NCBI GenBank assembly: GCA_963575745.1
Contig: CAUYUJ010022078.1
Coordinates: forward strand, 7,501-71,500
Direction of reading: 5' to 3'
Source of the DNA: Prorocentrum cordatum
Lineage: Eukaryota > Sar > Dinophyceae > Prorocentrales > Prorocentraceae
DNA length: 64,000 bases
The position numbers and the translations under genes are program-made. Shown here in pieces: positions 35,348-47,160 of this stretch. The notes below the pieces were generated by a model. It was not told where the DNA came from and ran no database searches. It saw nothing but the letters and a program-made list of their open reading frames with translations. Every line of letters begins with the position of its first letter. Position 1 is the first letter of the stretch.

Positions 35348-35582
35348 GTTTTCTTATTCGGCGTGTCGACATTGGGCTGAAGGGGCGGAGGGAGGGGGAG
35401 TTCTGGCTCCGGACTTCTGCTTAGCACGGCTGCTTGGAGCAGTGCGTCCTACTGGGAAAACTCCACCCGCTCGAAACAGGCACCCAAAACAGCCAAGATC
35501 TACTCCATGGAGGGGACGGGGGTGAAGGGCGGGGTGCGAGGGCCCACGCCGATCGGCTAAACAATGAACAAGAAGACAATCA
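35348..35582 (+). repeat. Dispersed ~230-bp repeat, copy 2
   Basis: Matches 19378-19605 in order and orientation (CGACATTGGGC, CAGTGCGTCCTA, AGCCAAGATCTACTCCA, GCCGATCGGC). Confidence 0.7.
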
Positions 35583-35750
35583 CCAACTTAATGAAGTTTC
35601 AATCTCCTGCTCGGGCTCGCGAGGGCTCGGATGGGGCCACCTGCATCCAAAGCCAGTGCTCTGGCTGCCAGACTCACACAGGCGAGCCTTTCCAAACATT
35701 CCGACGCGTCGCGGGGCAGGTCCTGAGGAGCTGGAGCCCTGGACCCCCCG

Positions 35751-35874
35751 AGGAGGAGGAGGAGGAGGAGGAGGAGGAGGAGGAGGAGGAGGAGGAGGAG
35801 GGGGAGGAGGAGGAGGAGGAGGAGGAGGAGGAGGAGAGTAGGAGGAGGAGGAGGAGGAGGAGGAGGAGGAGGAC
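35751..35874. repeat. GAG microsatellite
   Basis: GGAGGA units with one GGAGAGTAG interruption. Confidence 0.9.
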
Positions 35875-37550
35875 TTAGATTCAAATAAACCGCCCCAGTT
35901 TCGGGGGCGAGGCCCATTGCGCTGGCCCCAGTCTGGGGTAGGATCTGGCCTCGGCCCAGGCAGTCAGTTGCATGGAATTGGGAGCTCTCTCCGGACAAAA
36001 GCGCGTTTTGGAGAGGTTATGGTTTCACCTGCGACCGAGCAGGACACGTTCACGACTCTTTCAGAGGCTTGCAAGACTCAAGCTTGCAGCCATCAGCGGC
36101 ATTTGAGACTCGTCCAACAATTATAATCCAAGTTCGCACGAGGACACCTTAAGAAAGGCTCTAGCCACTGGGTGCCCAGTCCGACTTCTCAAGTGCCGAT
36201 GCGCAGGCCACAGATTGCCGCGCAGAGCCAGATGGAAGTCAGTCAGTTCGGATGCAGTTCGGGCTAACGGCACGGCGGCGGCGGTTTGCACTTGTGCCTT
36301 TACCCTCGCCAAGCTGTCGGTGCACTCAGTCATCGCGTCTTTGCCGCGAATGTTCCCTCAATTCAGGTTTCAGAACACGACTGATGACTTTCTCATGCAG
36401 GCTACCGGAGACTCCATGCAAGCGATTGAACAGCTTCTGCAGGCCATGTCAGAACTAAAGCAGCGACAGCTCGCTGCGAACTGAGACACAACAGGATACA
36501 TGACCAGCGCGCGCCACATTTAGAAAAGGGTCCCAATCAGACTTGGGACCTCTCCAAGGAGCAGCGGTTGCCGAGCAGCAAGTGTCTATGAACTGACGCC
36601 AACAGTGGCAGTACCCGAATTGTGCAAGAACAAGGCAAGAGGCTGGATAAAGCAGCAGCAGTCTCTAAGCGAGTTGTTTCTTTGAGACAAGCAGGAAATA
36701 GTGTGAGCACAATAGTGCGGGAATCTCCTACGGCGACGGCGGTTCGGGGGGCGGCTGTCACAGATACCGATGACAGTAAGCTCGCAGCTCTCAGGCTGGC
36801 CATGCCTAGGGAGGAAGGGAGAGCCCCTTCCGGGCACGAGTGTAGGCCTGCGATTCAGAGCCACTCCTCGAGGGGTCACCAGAGATCCATGGGTCGAACA
36901 CGTCTGTGACGTAATCATGCAGCGGGTGATCAGCGTCCAATCAAATGCTCCAGGACTATGACCGCTCCAGGCTCGCCTCCAGGAGACCAGAGGCCTTCTG
37001 CTGAAGGCGAGTCCCTGGGCACAAGTAGCTGATCCCGCGCAGGCAGCTGTGCTCTCGCTAGCCATGATGGGTTGTGCCTTGCCTGACGCAGGCATCTTCA
37101 GGCACCCTTGGATTGGAGACTTCAGTACTCCAGATGTTCCACCAGGCTGTGTTGTGGACATGGTCAGAGACGTTGCGTTGCAAACGTCGGATATCCACTC
37201 TCTCTCACGCTTCGAAGCGGTTTGAGTATCCCCGCTGCACTGGGGTCCGATAGGCAAGCTCTTGAGTCGAGAATTTTCAGACAGCTGGTCGCGGCATCAG
37301 GCAGCAGTCGTCAGGAGCGCAGTACGAGAGTATCATTAGCCCAAGGATCGACTGCGCGCGCACTACAAGGCCAATCATGACCGTTGTGTGCACCATGACA
37401 GTCGTGGCGCGCTCTGACACAAGTAGTGCGACTGCCCTCGGTGCGTCGCCCTCAGAAGAAAACAGCGTCCTGCGCTTGTTAGGCGCGCGGCCAGTTCTGC
37501 CAGGCAACTCGGCGAGGACCGGGCAGAATTATGTGCAAGGCGCATCTTTC
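35875..37550. other. No recognisable gene upstream of second LINE fragment
   Basis: Less repetitive than its surroundings. Short open frames, for example 36215-36484 on plus, have no recognised domain. It may include decayed LINE coding sequence, but no RT motif can be pointed to. Confidence 0.35.
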
Positions 37551-37559
37551 CGACACCGC

Positions 37560-38132
37560 GTTGTTGTTGCCCCTGCGCGGACGTCACCGAAGAGAAGCAA
37601 GTGAGGTTCGTGAAGTCGCCCCCTGGTGGAGGTTTTCGGGCGATGTGCTCATGGACGGATCGGCGTTCCGCTCTCACCTCCAGGGGATTCGCCGCGCAGG
37701 GTGGTCAGTCACCCAGATATATCGTGCAGGCCAGCTCGTTGACGCGATGCACGGCGGGGTGCCCATTCATGCTGGCCAGGGACAGGCGGCCCGCGATGGG
37801 GAGGACAGGGCTTTTCATCTGTTAGCACAGTTCAGTGAGTGGTCGGAGGAGAATCCTCTAGTTGTGCATACCGACTGTGCAGGCTCCCTCGGACGCGTGC
37901 AGGACTCGAGTGTGGCCTTAAAGATCGGCAACCCTAGGCAGCACATGTGGCGAGACTGGTGGCAGGGCATCGGCAGACAGAATAGCGTAGTCAAAGTTGC
38001 TCTGCACATGAGCCTAACCTCAGCCACGTCGGATCATGAGGAATGGCTCATCTGGGGCAATGCGATGGCAGACATCTCGGCCAAGCGCGGAGCCAAACTC
38101 TGGAAAGCGTCGAAGTGTTGCTTCGGGTCGTG
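37560..38132 (+). pseudogene. Second LINE: RNase H domain fragment
   Basis: The open frame contains GDVLMDGSAF (first Asp), RRAGWSVTQI, GQAARDGEDRAFHLLAQ (Glu region), LVVHTDCAGSLGR (Asp) and IWGNAMADISAKRGAK (last Asp, N-x2-A-D). This is the RNase HI order of a LINE, of a different lineage from the domain at 34.1-34.6 kb because the spacing and motifs differ. The frame ends at 38132 and the C-terminal region continues in another frame, so it is shifted. No endonuclease or RT precedes it; 5' truncation is usual for LINE copies. Confidence 0.7.
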
Positions 38133-38429
38133 AAAGGATGGCCACTGATGCAGCTCGGCGGCAGAGTAAGTGTCAGGAGTTTTCTGGAGAGCTCGAGCAG
38201 CCCGACTCAGAGGAGCTCGTGGGCACGGACCATGCCGATCGTGCTATGGAGTTGCCCCCCGAATTCATTCAGATGTGCCTGGGGGATGGGAACGCGCAGT
38301 TTGGGGACTGGTCCTTGGCCGCGGGGGGTCGAGTACGTGTCTCATCCATCGCTGCCTCCGCCTCCTCCCTCCGGTCAGTCTGGGCCTCCAGGGGAGGACA
38401 CCAGTCTTGATGCATGTTCGAGGGTGCCT

Positions 38430-38744
38430 TGGGTCGTCAGGGGCCACTCCCTAGTGCCGGCGTCTGTGCAGGTGGCAGGCCAGGACCTTCCTAGCAGTAT
38501 CTTCTGTAAAGTTTGCAGGGCCTCTTTGCACAAGTCGGCCAGAGGGCTCCTGGGGAGCTGCAAGGGTTCGAAAAATCCAGGGCTGAAGACTCGGCGCCCT
38601 CGGCTTAGGACGAGTTTGTTTCCTGGGTACGCGCGCAGAGGCGCGACGATGGGCTCGGCACACGGACCAACCTTAGAGATGGGAGCGGTTCGGGGGACGC
38701 CGCTTGAGACTGCTGATGCTGGTGCCGCAGCTGAGTCACCCTAG
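38430..38744 (+). pseudogene. Second LINE: C-terminal Cys/His region
   Basis: GHSLVPASVQVAGQDLPSS then IFCKVCRASLHKSARGLLGSC: the H...C-x2-C...C pattern of dinoflagellate LINE C termini, followed by a basic tail. It is in frame with an open stretch starting near 38043, different from the RNase H frame. Confidence 0.6.
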
Positions 38745-39690
38745 ACAGTGAAGCTGTTAGGGAGCAAGGGTCGCCAGAGGAGTCGGCGCCAGCGGGGAGT
38801 GTGATCCCCGCGCCTGGAGGAGGGACAGCAGGCAGGTGGACGCCTGGTCCGCCTCTTCTGCCTTGACGCCACCAGCGTCGCCCTCTTGCATGGCTTTGCC
38901 CCGCCCGATGGGCTGGTCAGATGGGAGCGTTCCTGTCGGACGGATCGGGGGAAGAATTCGCAGCGTTACGAAGATTATTGAGCTGAAGTAGTCTCCGCGA
39001 GACGAGGGCCAACCTACAGTGCCCGCATAACGAGTTACCTCAGTAGCCTCATTCTCATCATCATCAACATCGTCATCACCACCACCACTACCACCACCAC
39101 CGCCACCACAACCATCATCAGCATCCGTCACCACCACCATCAACATCATCCTCATCATCAGCATCAGCATCAGCATTAGCATCATCATCAGCATCATCGT
39201 CGTCGTGATCATCGTCATAGCATCATCAGCTCGTCAGCATCCTCATCATGATCATCATCAGCAGCATCATCAGCAGCATCGTCATCATCACAATAATCAG
39301 CATCAGCATCATCATCATCAGCAGCATCATAGTCATCCTCATCCTCATCCTCATCATCCTCATCATCCTCATCATCCTTCTCCTCTTCCTCCTCCTCATC
39401 TTCCTCCTCTTCCTCCTCCACCTCATCTTCCTCCTCCTCCTCCTCCTCCTCCTCCCCCTGCGCTGCGCGCGCATCAGGCCGCATGCCTGGTGCGCCCGAC
39501 GCCCTCGTCCTCCTCCACCTCATCCTCCTCCTTCTCTTCCTCCTCGCCCTCCTCCTCCTCCTCCTCCTCCTCCTGCTCCTCCTCCTCCTCCTCTTCCTCC
39601 TCCGCTTCCTCCTCCTCCTCCTCCTGCTCCTCCTCCTCCTCTTCCTCCTCCTACTCCTCCTCATCCTCCGTTCCTTCTCCTTATAATGTA
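38745..39690. repeat. ATC and CTC microsatellites
   Basis: CATCAT/CACCAC units lie at about 39050-39400 and CTC units at about 39370-39680. The 38745-39050 part has no recognised gene. Confidence 0.75.
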
Positions 39691-40335
39691 CTCCTCCATG
39701 TCGCACCCCGAGGCCAGTCGAAAGAGCGGGCCAGGCATTCCGCCTGAGACTTCCTCACCACTTCTGATCCTGAAGCTTGACAGTTGCAGCATCTTCGCGG
39801 ATGGAGGGCGGGTCGTTTTCAAAAAGTGGCTCTCGCCTTAGCGCAGCGCACATTCGTCTTAACGGTTTGCATGAGCACGACTTCGCATCGCCAAGTCGCG
39901 ACAGTAACGGTGATTCGAGGCATTGAAGTCACAGGGAAAACGTCGTGACAGGATTATCAACCGGTTGTCTTCCAACGGGGTATTTCCCTCAGTGAACCCT
40001 TGCAGGGGCCTATTATGAGAAAACTTGGAGGGCAGGTTTATTGCAATGTCGTTGCTGCGCCTTGGGGTTCCTCTGGTCCTCCCTCTCCTGCTCATCCTCC
40101 TCCTCCTCCTTATCCTCCTCCTCCTCCTTATCCTCCTCCTCCTCCTCCTCCTTGTCCTCCTCCTCCTCCTCCTTCTTCTCCTTCTCCTCCGCCTCCTCCT
40201 CATCATCATCATCCTCCTTCTGCGTTGCGCACGCATGAGGCCGCATGTCTGTTGAGTCCGACGCCCTCCTCCTCCTTCTCCTTCTCCCCCTCCTCCTCCT
40301 CCTCCGCCTCCTCCTCCTCCACTCCTTCTCCTCAT
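39690..40335 (+). repeat. Compound cassette 3, one array unit, then CTC tract
   Basis: TGTCGCACCCCGAGGCC, GCCTGAGACTTCCTCACCAC, a single TGGAGGGCGGGTCGTTTTCA unit, the ~150-bp spacer, GAAAACTTGGAGGG and TTGCAATGTCGTTG, ending in a CTC microsatellite (40075-40335). Same order as cassette 4 immediately to the right. Confidence 0.75.
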
Positions 40336-40344
40336 AAACAAACC

Positions 40345-41480
40345 CCTCCCTGTCGCACCCCGAGGCTGGTCGAAAGGACGGGCCAGGCGTTTCGCCTGAG
40401 ACTTCCTCACCACTTATGACCCTAAAGCTTAACAGTTGCAGCAGCGCCACAGTTGGAGGGCGTCTAGTTTCAAAAGGTGGCTATCGGCCTAGCGCCGCGC
40501 ACATTCGTGCAAAAAATTCGCAAGAATGTCACGGATGGGGGGCGGGCCGTTTTCAACATGTGGTTCTCGCCTCAGCCCCGCGCACATCCGTTTTAAGAAT
40601 GTGCAAGAGCTTCACGGACGGAGGGCGAGTTGTCTTCAAAATGCGGTTCTCGGCTAAGCGCCGCACACATCCGTCGTCAAAGTTTGCAAAGCTTCACGGA
40701 TGGAGGCCAGCTCGTTTTCAAGATGTGGCTCTCGCCTTCGCACCGCGAATTCGTCTTCACAAATTGCACGAGGTTCACGGATCGAGGGCGGATGGTTTTC
40801 AAAATGTGGCTCTCGCTGTAGCGCCGCGCACACTAGTGTTAAACATGTGAAAGAGCTTCACGGATGGAATGCAGGCCGTTTTCAAAATGTAGCTCTCGCC
40901 TTAGCGCCGCGCATGTTCGTCATACTCATTTGCAGAAGCTTCAGGCATGGAGGGCAGGTCGCTTTCAAAACGTGGCTTTCGCCTTTGCGTCGCGCGCCTT
41001 CGTCTTCACAATTTGTAAGAAGTTTCAGGATTGAGGGCGGGTCGCTTTCAACATGTGGCTCTCGCCTTAGCGCCGCGCACATCCAGCTACGATCCTGAAG
41101 CTTAACATGTCCAAAACCTTCACGGATCGAGGGTGGCTCCTTTTCAAAATGTGGCTATCGCCCTAGCGCCGCGCACCTCAGTTTCAGAGATTACCACAGG
41201 CTCAAGGATTCTCGTGGTTAACGTCCCAGAAATAACGTTTGGGCACGATGTCGGACTGTCAGGACGCAACAGTTACGTGGATGCGTGGTGTTGAAGTCTC
41301 AGGAATTGTATTCGGGCGACATTCTGGATCGCCAAGACGCAACGGTAACAGTGACTCGCAGAGTTCCGGATTTTCAAACGGTCGTTTTCCAACGGGCACT
41401 TCCTTAAGTGAACATGAACCCGTGTAGGGGCCTATGAAGAAGGAACTTCGAGGGAGGGTTGATTGAAAAATGGTTGGTGG
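40345..41480 (+). repeat. Compound cassette 4, ~9-unit 83-bp array
   Basis: Starts with CTGTCGCACCCCGAGGC and TTTCGCCTGAGACTTCCTC. About nine to ten ~80-85-bp units (TCACGGATGGAGG, TTTTCAAAATGTGGCTCTCG, CCTTAGCGCCGCGCACAT) run over 40430-41190, followed by the CAGGACGCAACAGTTACGTG spacer and GAAGGAACTTCGAGGGAGGG. Open frames through the array are repeat products. Confidence 0.8.
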
Positions 41481-41930
41481 ATCTTGGGTCTGCACTCGTC
41501 CTCCTCATCCTCCTCATCCTCCTCTTCTTCCTCCCCCTCCTCCTCTGGGAAGCCCCGAAAACGTTCACAAACCTTTGAAAAACTGTGGGGCGCATCCCGA
41601 AACTGTCCGCTCACCCTCCGAGTAAGCTCCGGACAGCAGCATCGATGGATACATACACATATATTTTTATTTTTATGTATATATATATATATATATATAT
41701 ACAAGACTGCAGTGGCGCTTCGCGCCATGCACCTTGGTCCTTGAAGTTTGGTATGCAGGCGGAATAGCAGGAAAATCAAGCCGACAATTTAGAGATAACT
41801 CCTTGTTGCCTTTTCCGGCACCGCGGCTATAATAATGTTATTCGTTTTCCTTCCGCCATGTTTCTTTTCCTTTATTTTCGCCGTACCCTGCGCATTCTCC
41901 CCATCCTCCTCAGCTCTTTTTTGCGGAGGC
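41481..41930. other. CTC and TA microsatellites, no gene
   Basis: CTC units lie at 41495-41545 and TATATA at about 41675-41702. Nothing else is recognised. Confidence 0.55.
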
Positions 41931-42640
41931 TCCTCCTTGGAGAGCCTCTGGGGGCCTCACAAAAGTTGTTTCAGGCATTCTTAAGGCCTTCTGGAGGCCT
42001 CCTGGGCGTATTCTGGGGGCCTCTGGGGACTTCCTCGGGCCACCCTGCCTCCAACCGCGGTCTCCCTGAAAGACCGGGTCACGATTTGGAATGCTTCGGA
42101 GGGCGTCCTGGGGCCATCTTGGGCCGCCATGGGGCTCTCTGAGGGCCATCTTGGACCCGTGTTGTGCCGTTTTGGGGCTCTCTTGGACTGCCTGGAAGCC
42201 CTTTCGGATGGTTGTAGGGCGATGTTGGAGCCTCCCAGGCGGCTTCGGACGCCCAGAAGACCGCCGTCTTGGAGCGTCAGGAAGCCGAAAAGAGGAGAAC
42301 CCCAAAATTCAGCAACAACAAAAAAACAGAACATCAAAGATTTGTGCGTGTTGGGGCCTTCTTGGGAGTGCTCTTGGAGGCCTCTTTGGGGCCGTCCTGG
42401 AGGCCTTTTGGGTCATCTTGAGGTCACGTCGGTCACTCTTGGAGCGCTCTTGTGCTGTCTTGGAGGTCTCTGGGACGTCTCCGATGACCCCCCTGATCGC
42501 CCTAGGTGTGCTGGGAAGGCTTGGCAAAACGCCCTGCGAGGCCCGGGGAGCCGCTTCGAGGCCCGTCCGGAGGGTCCCAAGGCCCCAGATCCCCGGAGTC
42601 CGGTTTTGGGGGGGGAGGGGTGACGGGTTTTCCCCCCGCC
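41931..42640. repeat. Degenerate TTGGGGCCGTCTTGG tract
   Basis: Irregular 20-30 bp units such as CTTGGAGGCCTCTTTGGGGCC. Same family as 1190-2010 (reverse complement), 61975-62470 and 63780-64000. Confidence 0.65.
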
Positions 42641-42659
42641 CAGGCGTGTAAAAATATAG

Positions 42660-42950
42660 GAAGAGGATTATTGAATATCAGAGTGACGGGGCTGAACCAA
42701 ACGGTCATTCACTGTCCGTGGGTGCGTGGCTGAAGTGGAATTCCGCGATGCGGATTATTGTTGTTGTTGAACTCTCACTTCTAAATAATAATTTGTGTTG
42801 ATGCCTCCCGTCTGGTGCACATTGGTTTTTTTCAAATGAAGTGCCCTTCCCGGGGCTCGCACCCTGTTTTTTGGCAGGGAAAGTCTTGAGGCTCAAACTG
42901 TGTCCCTGGCCCCCGGGTTACAACAACAACAACAACAACAATCATTTAAG
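42660..42950. repeat. Dispersed repeat with GTT/CAA tract ends
   Basis: GAATATCAGAGTGACGGGGC, AACGGTCATTCA and GTGGAATTCCGCGATGCGGA followed by (TTG)n recur at about 57710-57795. The CTCAAACTGTGTCCCTGGCC and (CAA)n part recurs near 45200 and, inverted, near 46100. Confidence 0.65.
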
Positions 42951-42954
42951 ACTG

Positions 42955-43560
42955 GGGACACTCCGTTCTCACCAGTGCCAGGGTTTTCATAGGAGGCGGG
43001 CAATACCCCCACTTTGTGGGGGGGCCGGTTCAAGCTCTACCAAGTTTCCAAACGACTCTTCGCCACCACCCACACCCAGCTTCCCGCCCTATGACGTTCG
43101 GACACTTCACTTCGTGGCATGCGGACGACCGTGGCTACTATTCAGGGCCCCGCGGCCGACGACGACGGCGTGCGCGCGCGAAGAAAAAACGAATGTGTCC
43201 CGCATGGTATTATTTGACAGGGATGATGGCCCTGGCAGGTGCGCAACCGTTGTTGCAGAAGTTCGAAAAAGTTGCTCGCAAAAGCCCGTTTGACAGAAAT
43301 GTTTAAAAAGTGTTGGGTTTCCTACGAATCCGCAAGAGCGCGCGGGATGAGATTTTGACATTTTTTTGTTGAAAAACCATTGGTTTTTTGATGTTTTTAT
43401 GTTAAAATCGCTCCGAACACTAAGCTTTTGGAAGGATTTCGTCTTGCGCGCGCGAATGTCCACTTTACCTTATTTTTTGCAAGGGATTCTTGAAATTTGA
43501 TTATATTAGAACAAGAAATGTCATTTTATAGTGTTTTTTGCAAGGGAAAACGGATTACAA
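42955..43560. repeat. Local ~600-bp repeat, copy 1
   Basis: From GGGGACACTCCGTTCTCACC through TATGACGTTCGGACACTTCA and GAAGAAAAAACGAATGTGTC to GTTTTTATGTTAAAATCG and CAAGGGAAAAC. Copy 2 starts 777 bp later and is almost identical over the first ~380 bp. Both strands keep ~100-codon open frames that are shared by the copies, but no domain is recognisable. Confidence 0.8.
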
Positions 43561-43731
43561 CAAAACAACCGGATCTGGATCACATCGTTTTACCTGAGGC
43601 TTCCTCACGAAAATGATGAAAATGTAGCTGCGGCCTAGGCGGCGCAGGGGGGGCGCGCACCAGGGGGCCCAACAATAATTATTCTTTAGAATAAATAATG
43701 TTCAACAACAACAACAATTACTAGCACGTGG

Positions 43732-44350
43732 GGACACTCCGTTCTCACCAGTGCCAGGGTTTTCATAGGAGGCGGGCAATACCCCCACTTTGTGGGGGGG
43801 CCGGTTCAAGCTCTACCAAATTTCCAAACGACTCTTCGCCACCACCCACACCCAGCTTCCCGCCCTATGACGTTCGGACACTTCACTTCGTGGCATGCGG
43901 ACGACCGTGGCTACTATTCAGGGCCCCGCGGCCGACGACGACGGCGTGCGCGCGCGAAGAAAAAACGAATGTGTCCCGCATGGTATTATTTGACAGGGAT
44001 GATGGCCCTGGCAGGTGCGCAACCGTTGTTGCAGAAGTTCGAAAAAGTTGCTCGCAAAAGCCCGTTTGACAGAAATGTTTAAAAAGTGTTGGGTTTCCTA
44101 CGAATCCGCAAGAGCGCGCGGGATGAAATGTTGACATTTTTTAAAAACCAAAAAAAAAAAACATTGGTTTTTTGATGTTTTTATGTTAAAATCGTTACGA
44201 AAACTGAAGTTTTGGAAGGATTTCGTCTTGCGCGCGCGAATGTCCACTTTACCTTATTTGTTGCAAGGGATTCTTGAAGTTTGGTTATGTTAGAACAAGA
44301 AATGTCCACTTTAGCTTATTTTTTGCAAGGGAAAACCGATCGTAACAACA
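43732..44350. repeat. Local ~600-bp repeat, copy 2
   Basis: Near-identical to copy 1 up to about 44117 and diverging in the AT-rich right part. Recent tandem duplication. Confidence 0.8.
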
Positions 44351-44494
44351 CAACCGGATCCGGACTCCCCCGTTTTGCATGGGACTTCCTCACGAAAATG
44401 ATGAAAACGTGGCTGCGGCCTAGGCGCGGCGGGGGGGTCGTGCACCAGGGGTCCCAACAATAATTATTCTTTAGAAGTAATAATGTTCAACAAC

Positions 44495-44790
44495 AACAAC
44501 GGCTCTCGCCTGACTTCCTCACAATTTAGCCAGGACCCCCGCTCCCGCCGGAGACTTCCTCGCATTTATTCCAGAATCGCGCTCTCGCTTGGGATTTCTT
44601 TACAATTTATTCAAGAATCTCTCCCAGCGCTCTGGAGTCGCGCTCTCGCTGGAGACTTGCTTGCAACTTACTGACAAATGGCGCCCTTGCGTTGGAATTT
44701 CCTGCAATTTACACAAGCGCCGCGCTCCCGACACCCAGGCACCCAGGAGTCGCGCTCACGCTTAGGACTCCCTCACAGGTTACCTGGGAA
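44495..44790. repeat. ~50-bp units CGCTCTCGCTTGGGACTTCC
   Basis: Five to six diverged units combine GCGCTCTCGCTTGGGA, CTTCCTCGCAATTTA and CAGAATC. The family recurs at 55850-56080 and, inverted, at about 45855-46085. Confidence 0.7.
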
Positions 44791-44794
44791 TCGG

Positions 44795-45200
44795 GATCTC
44801 GCTGCCCTTCGTGGCCCCGTTGCAGCCCTTCGTGGCCCCCTCGCTTTGTTTCGTGGCCCCGTTGCAGCCCTTCGTGGCCCCTTTGCAGCCCTTCGTGGCC
44901 CCCTCGCTGCCCTTCGTGGCCCCGTTGCTGCCCTTCGTGGCCCCGTTGCAGCCTTTCGTGGCCCCCTCGCTTTGTTTCGTGGCCCCGTTGCAGCCCTTCG
45001 TGGCCCCCTCGCTGCCCTTCGTGGCCCCGTTGCAGCCCTTCGTGGCCCCCTCGCTCCCCTTCGTGGCCCCGTTGCAGCCCTTCGTGGCCCCGTTGCAGCC
45101 CTTCGTGGCCCCGTTGCAGCTCTTCGTGGCCCTGTTGCAGCCCTTCGTGGCCCCCTCGCTCCCCTTCGTGGCCCCGTTGCAGCCCTTCGTGGCCCCCTCG
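44795..45200. repeat. 21-bp tandem array GCCCTTCGTGGCCCCGTTGCA
   Basis: About 19 units of 21 bp. Because 21 is divisible by three, several frames on both strands stay open (for example a seven-residue LQPFVAP periodicity). Inverted degenerate units continue at about 45600-45850. Confidence 0.9.
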
Positions 45201-45528
45201 AGGGTCAAACTGTGTTGTTGGCCCCCAGTTTACAGCAACAACAACAATAATTTAAAGACAGTTCGCCCTTATATGCTCGAGTGTCCAATAACGCGTACTT
45301 CCCAAACCTTCGATACCCGCCCTCTTCGTCTTCGATCGAACCCCTTTTGGGGGGTATACCTTTTTTCCATGCAGGCCGGGCCCCGGCAAGCGGCGGGGCG
45401 GCCGCGGACCGTCGGCCTGGCCAGCGGCAGCGCTGATCGGCGGGACGGCCGCGGACCGTCGACCCGACCCCAAGATTGACGGACAGGGGACCGACCACGA
45501 CGACGACGACGACGACGACGTCGTCGAA

Positions 45529-45571
<43 letters not shown>

Positions 45572-46265
45572 AGCGGAAGCGAGGGCGAGAGAGAACGACA
45601 GCAGGGCCACGAAGGGCACGAAGTAGGCCACGAAAGACGACAGCGGGGACACGAAGGGAATGCGTATGGCGCCACGAAGAGCGCGAACGAGCGGGGGCCA
45701 CGAAGTGCAGATAATGCGGGGCCCCAGAAGGCAACTATGGGGCCACTGAGGGTAGCAACTGGGCCACGTAGGACAGTGAGGGGGACACAAATGGCGACAG
45801 CGGGGCCACGAAGGGCATGCACATGGGGCCACAACGGGCGCGACTCCTGGGTGCCTGGGTGTCGGAGCGCGGCGCTTGGGCAAATTGCAAGAAATTCCAA
45901 CGCAAGGCCATTCTTCAGTAAGTTGCAAGCAAGTCTCCAGCGAGAGCGCGACTTCAGAGCGCCAGGAGAGCGATTCCTGAATAGATCGTGAGGAAGTCCC
46001 AAGCGAGAGCGCGCTTCCAGAATAAAATGCGAGGAAATCTCGGGCGGGAGCGGGGGTCCTGGCTAAATTGCAAGGGAGTCTCAAGCGGAAGCCGTTGTTG
46101 TTGTAACCCGGGGGCCAGGGGCCCAGTTTGAGCATCAAGACTTTCCCTGTCAAAAAACAGGGTGCGAGCGTCGAGGGGCACACTTTGATCGAGAAAAACA
46201 ATATGCACAATTTGATTGAGAAAAACACTATGCACCGGTGGGGGGGATCAACAACAACGATAGTT
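45201..46265. repeat. Mosaic of inverted family members and ACG array
   Basis: 45240-45365 matches 56290-56420 in inverse orientation (GTTTGG, GATACCCGCCCTCTTCGTCT). ACG units lie at 45496-45575, inverted 21-bp units at 45600-45850, inverted ~50-bp units at 45855-46085, then an inverted GGGCCAGGGGCCCAGTTTGA segment. No gene is supported. Confidence 0.6.
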
Positions 46266-46510
46266 TAAAAATGAGAACTCAACAACAACAGCAACAACAA
46301 CAACAATCATTTAAGACTGGGGACACTCCGTTCTCACCAGTGCCAGGGTTTTCATAGGAGGCGGGCAATACCCCCACTTTGTGGGGGGGCCGGTTCAAGC
46401 TCTACCAAGTTTCCAAACGACTCTTCGCCACCACCCACACCCAGCTTCCCGCCCTATGACGTTCGGACACTTCACTTCGTGGCCTGCGGACGACCTTGGC
46501 TACTACACTG
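46265..46510. repeat. Local repeat copy 3, left part, interrupted
   Basis: Matches copies 1 and 2 from the (CAA)n end and GGGGACACTCCG to GGCTACTA, then stops matching at about 46503. The right part of the same repeat resumes at about 55300. Confidence 0.7.
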
Positions 46511-46525
46511 GCGCATGGGTACAAT

Positions 46526-46543
46526 GACTTGTTGTGGTAACAT
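46526..46543. repeat. 18-bp direct repeat, left
   Basis: GACTTGTTGTGGTAACAT. The identical 18 bp lie at 55183-55200, on the other side of the Rep gene. Confidence 0.8.
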
Positions 46544-46799
46544 TTTGTGGAAGCTAGCTTAGTATACGACTTATCCCCCTGTTCCAACACTGGACACCTG
46601 TACCGTTTTCCGACGTTTTTCCGTTTCTGTACCACACAAGCAAAGATTATTTTGAGTGGTACCACGTGCGTGGCGCCAGCATACCACAGGACTTGTTTCC
46701 GTTGTTGTTATATGCTCATTCTTGTTCTGTGGTTGTCGTTCCGGCCTCAATGTGCAATACTGGCTCATTCGTCTACGAAATACACGTGGCTACCTCTCT

Positions 46800-47062
46800 C
46801 TGGTGGGAGGTCCTGATGGTTGTGGTTGTCCCGATGATTGTCGCGATGATTGTCCCGATGATTGTCCCGACTGTTGTTCCGATGGTTCTCCCGATGGTTG
46901 TCCCGATGGTTGTCCCGATCGTTGTCCCGATGGTTGTCCCGATGGTTGTCCCGACGGTTGTCCTGATGGTTGTGGTTGTCCCGATCGTTGTCCCGATGGT
47001 TGTCCCCATGGTTGTCCCGATGGTTGTTCCGATGGTGGCCCCGACGGTTGCCCCATGTCAGC
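46800..47062. repeat. 12-bp tandem array CCCGATGGTTGT
   Basis: About 20 units with GATGATTGTC variants, just 3' of the Rep gene's stop codon. Long frames here (Cys-Pro-Asp-Gly and others) are repeat products. Confidence 0.9.
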
Positions 47063-47160
47063 GATGCCGGATCCTCGCGCCCCCCGCCGGAGGAGGAGGA
47101 GGAGGAGGAGGAGCAGGACAAGGCGCGCGGCTCTGGACACACACGTGCTCTGGAGACATA

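Noticed and set aside
43005-43050. tRNA-like T-arm GGTTCAAGCTC next to GGGGGCC
   Set aside because: No matching D-arm, anticodon stem or acceptor pairing could be assembled; it recurs only as part of the local repeat.
44678-45255. Seven-residue repeat protein (LQPFVAP or GATKGCN), antifreeze-like at first sight
   Set aside because: A 21-bp satellite gives open frames on both strands; no start context, signal peptide or flanking coding sequence.
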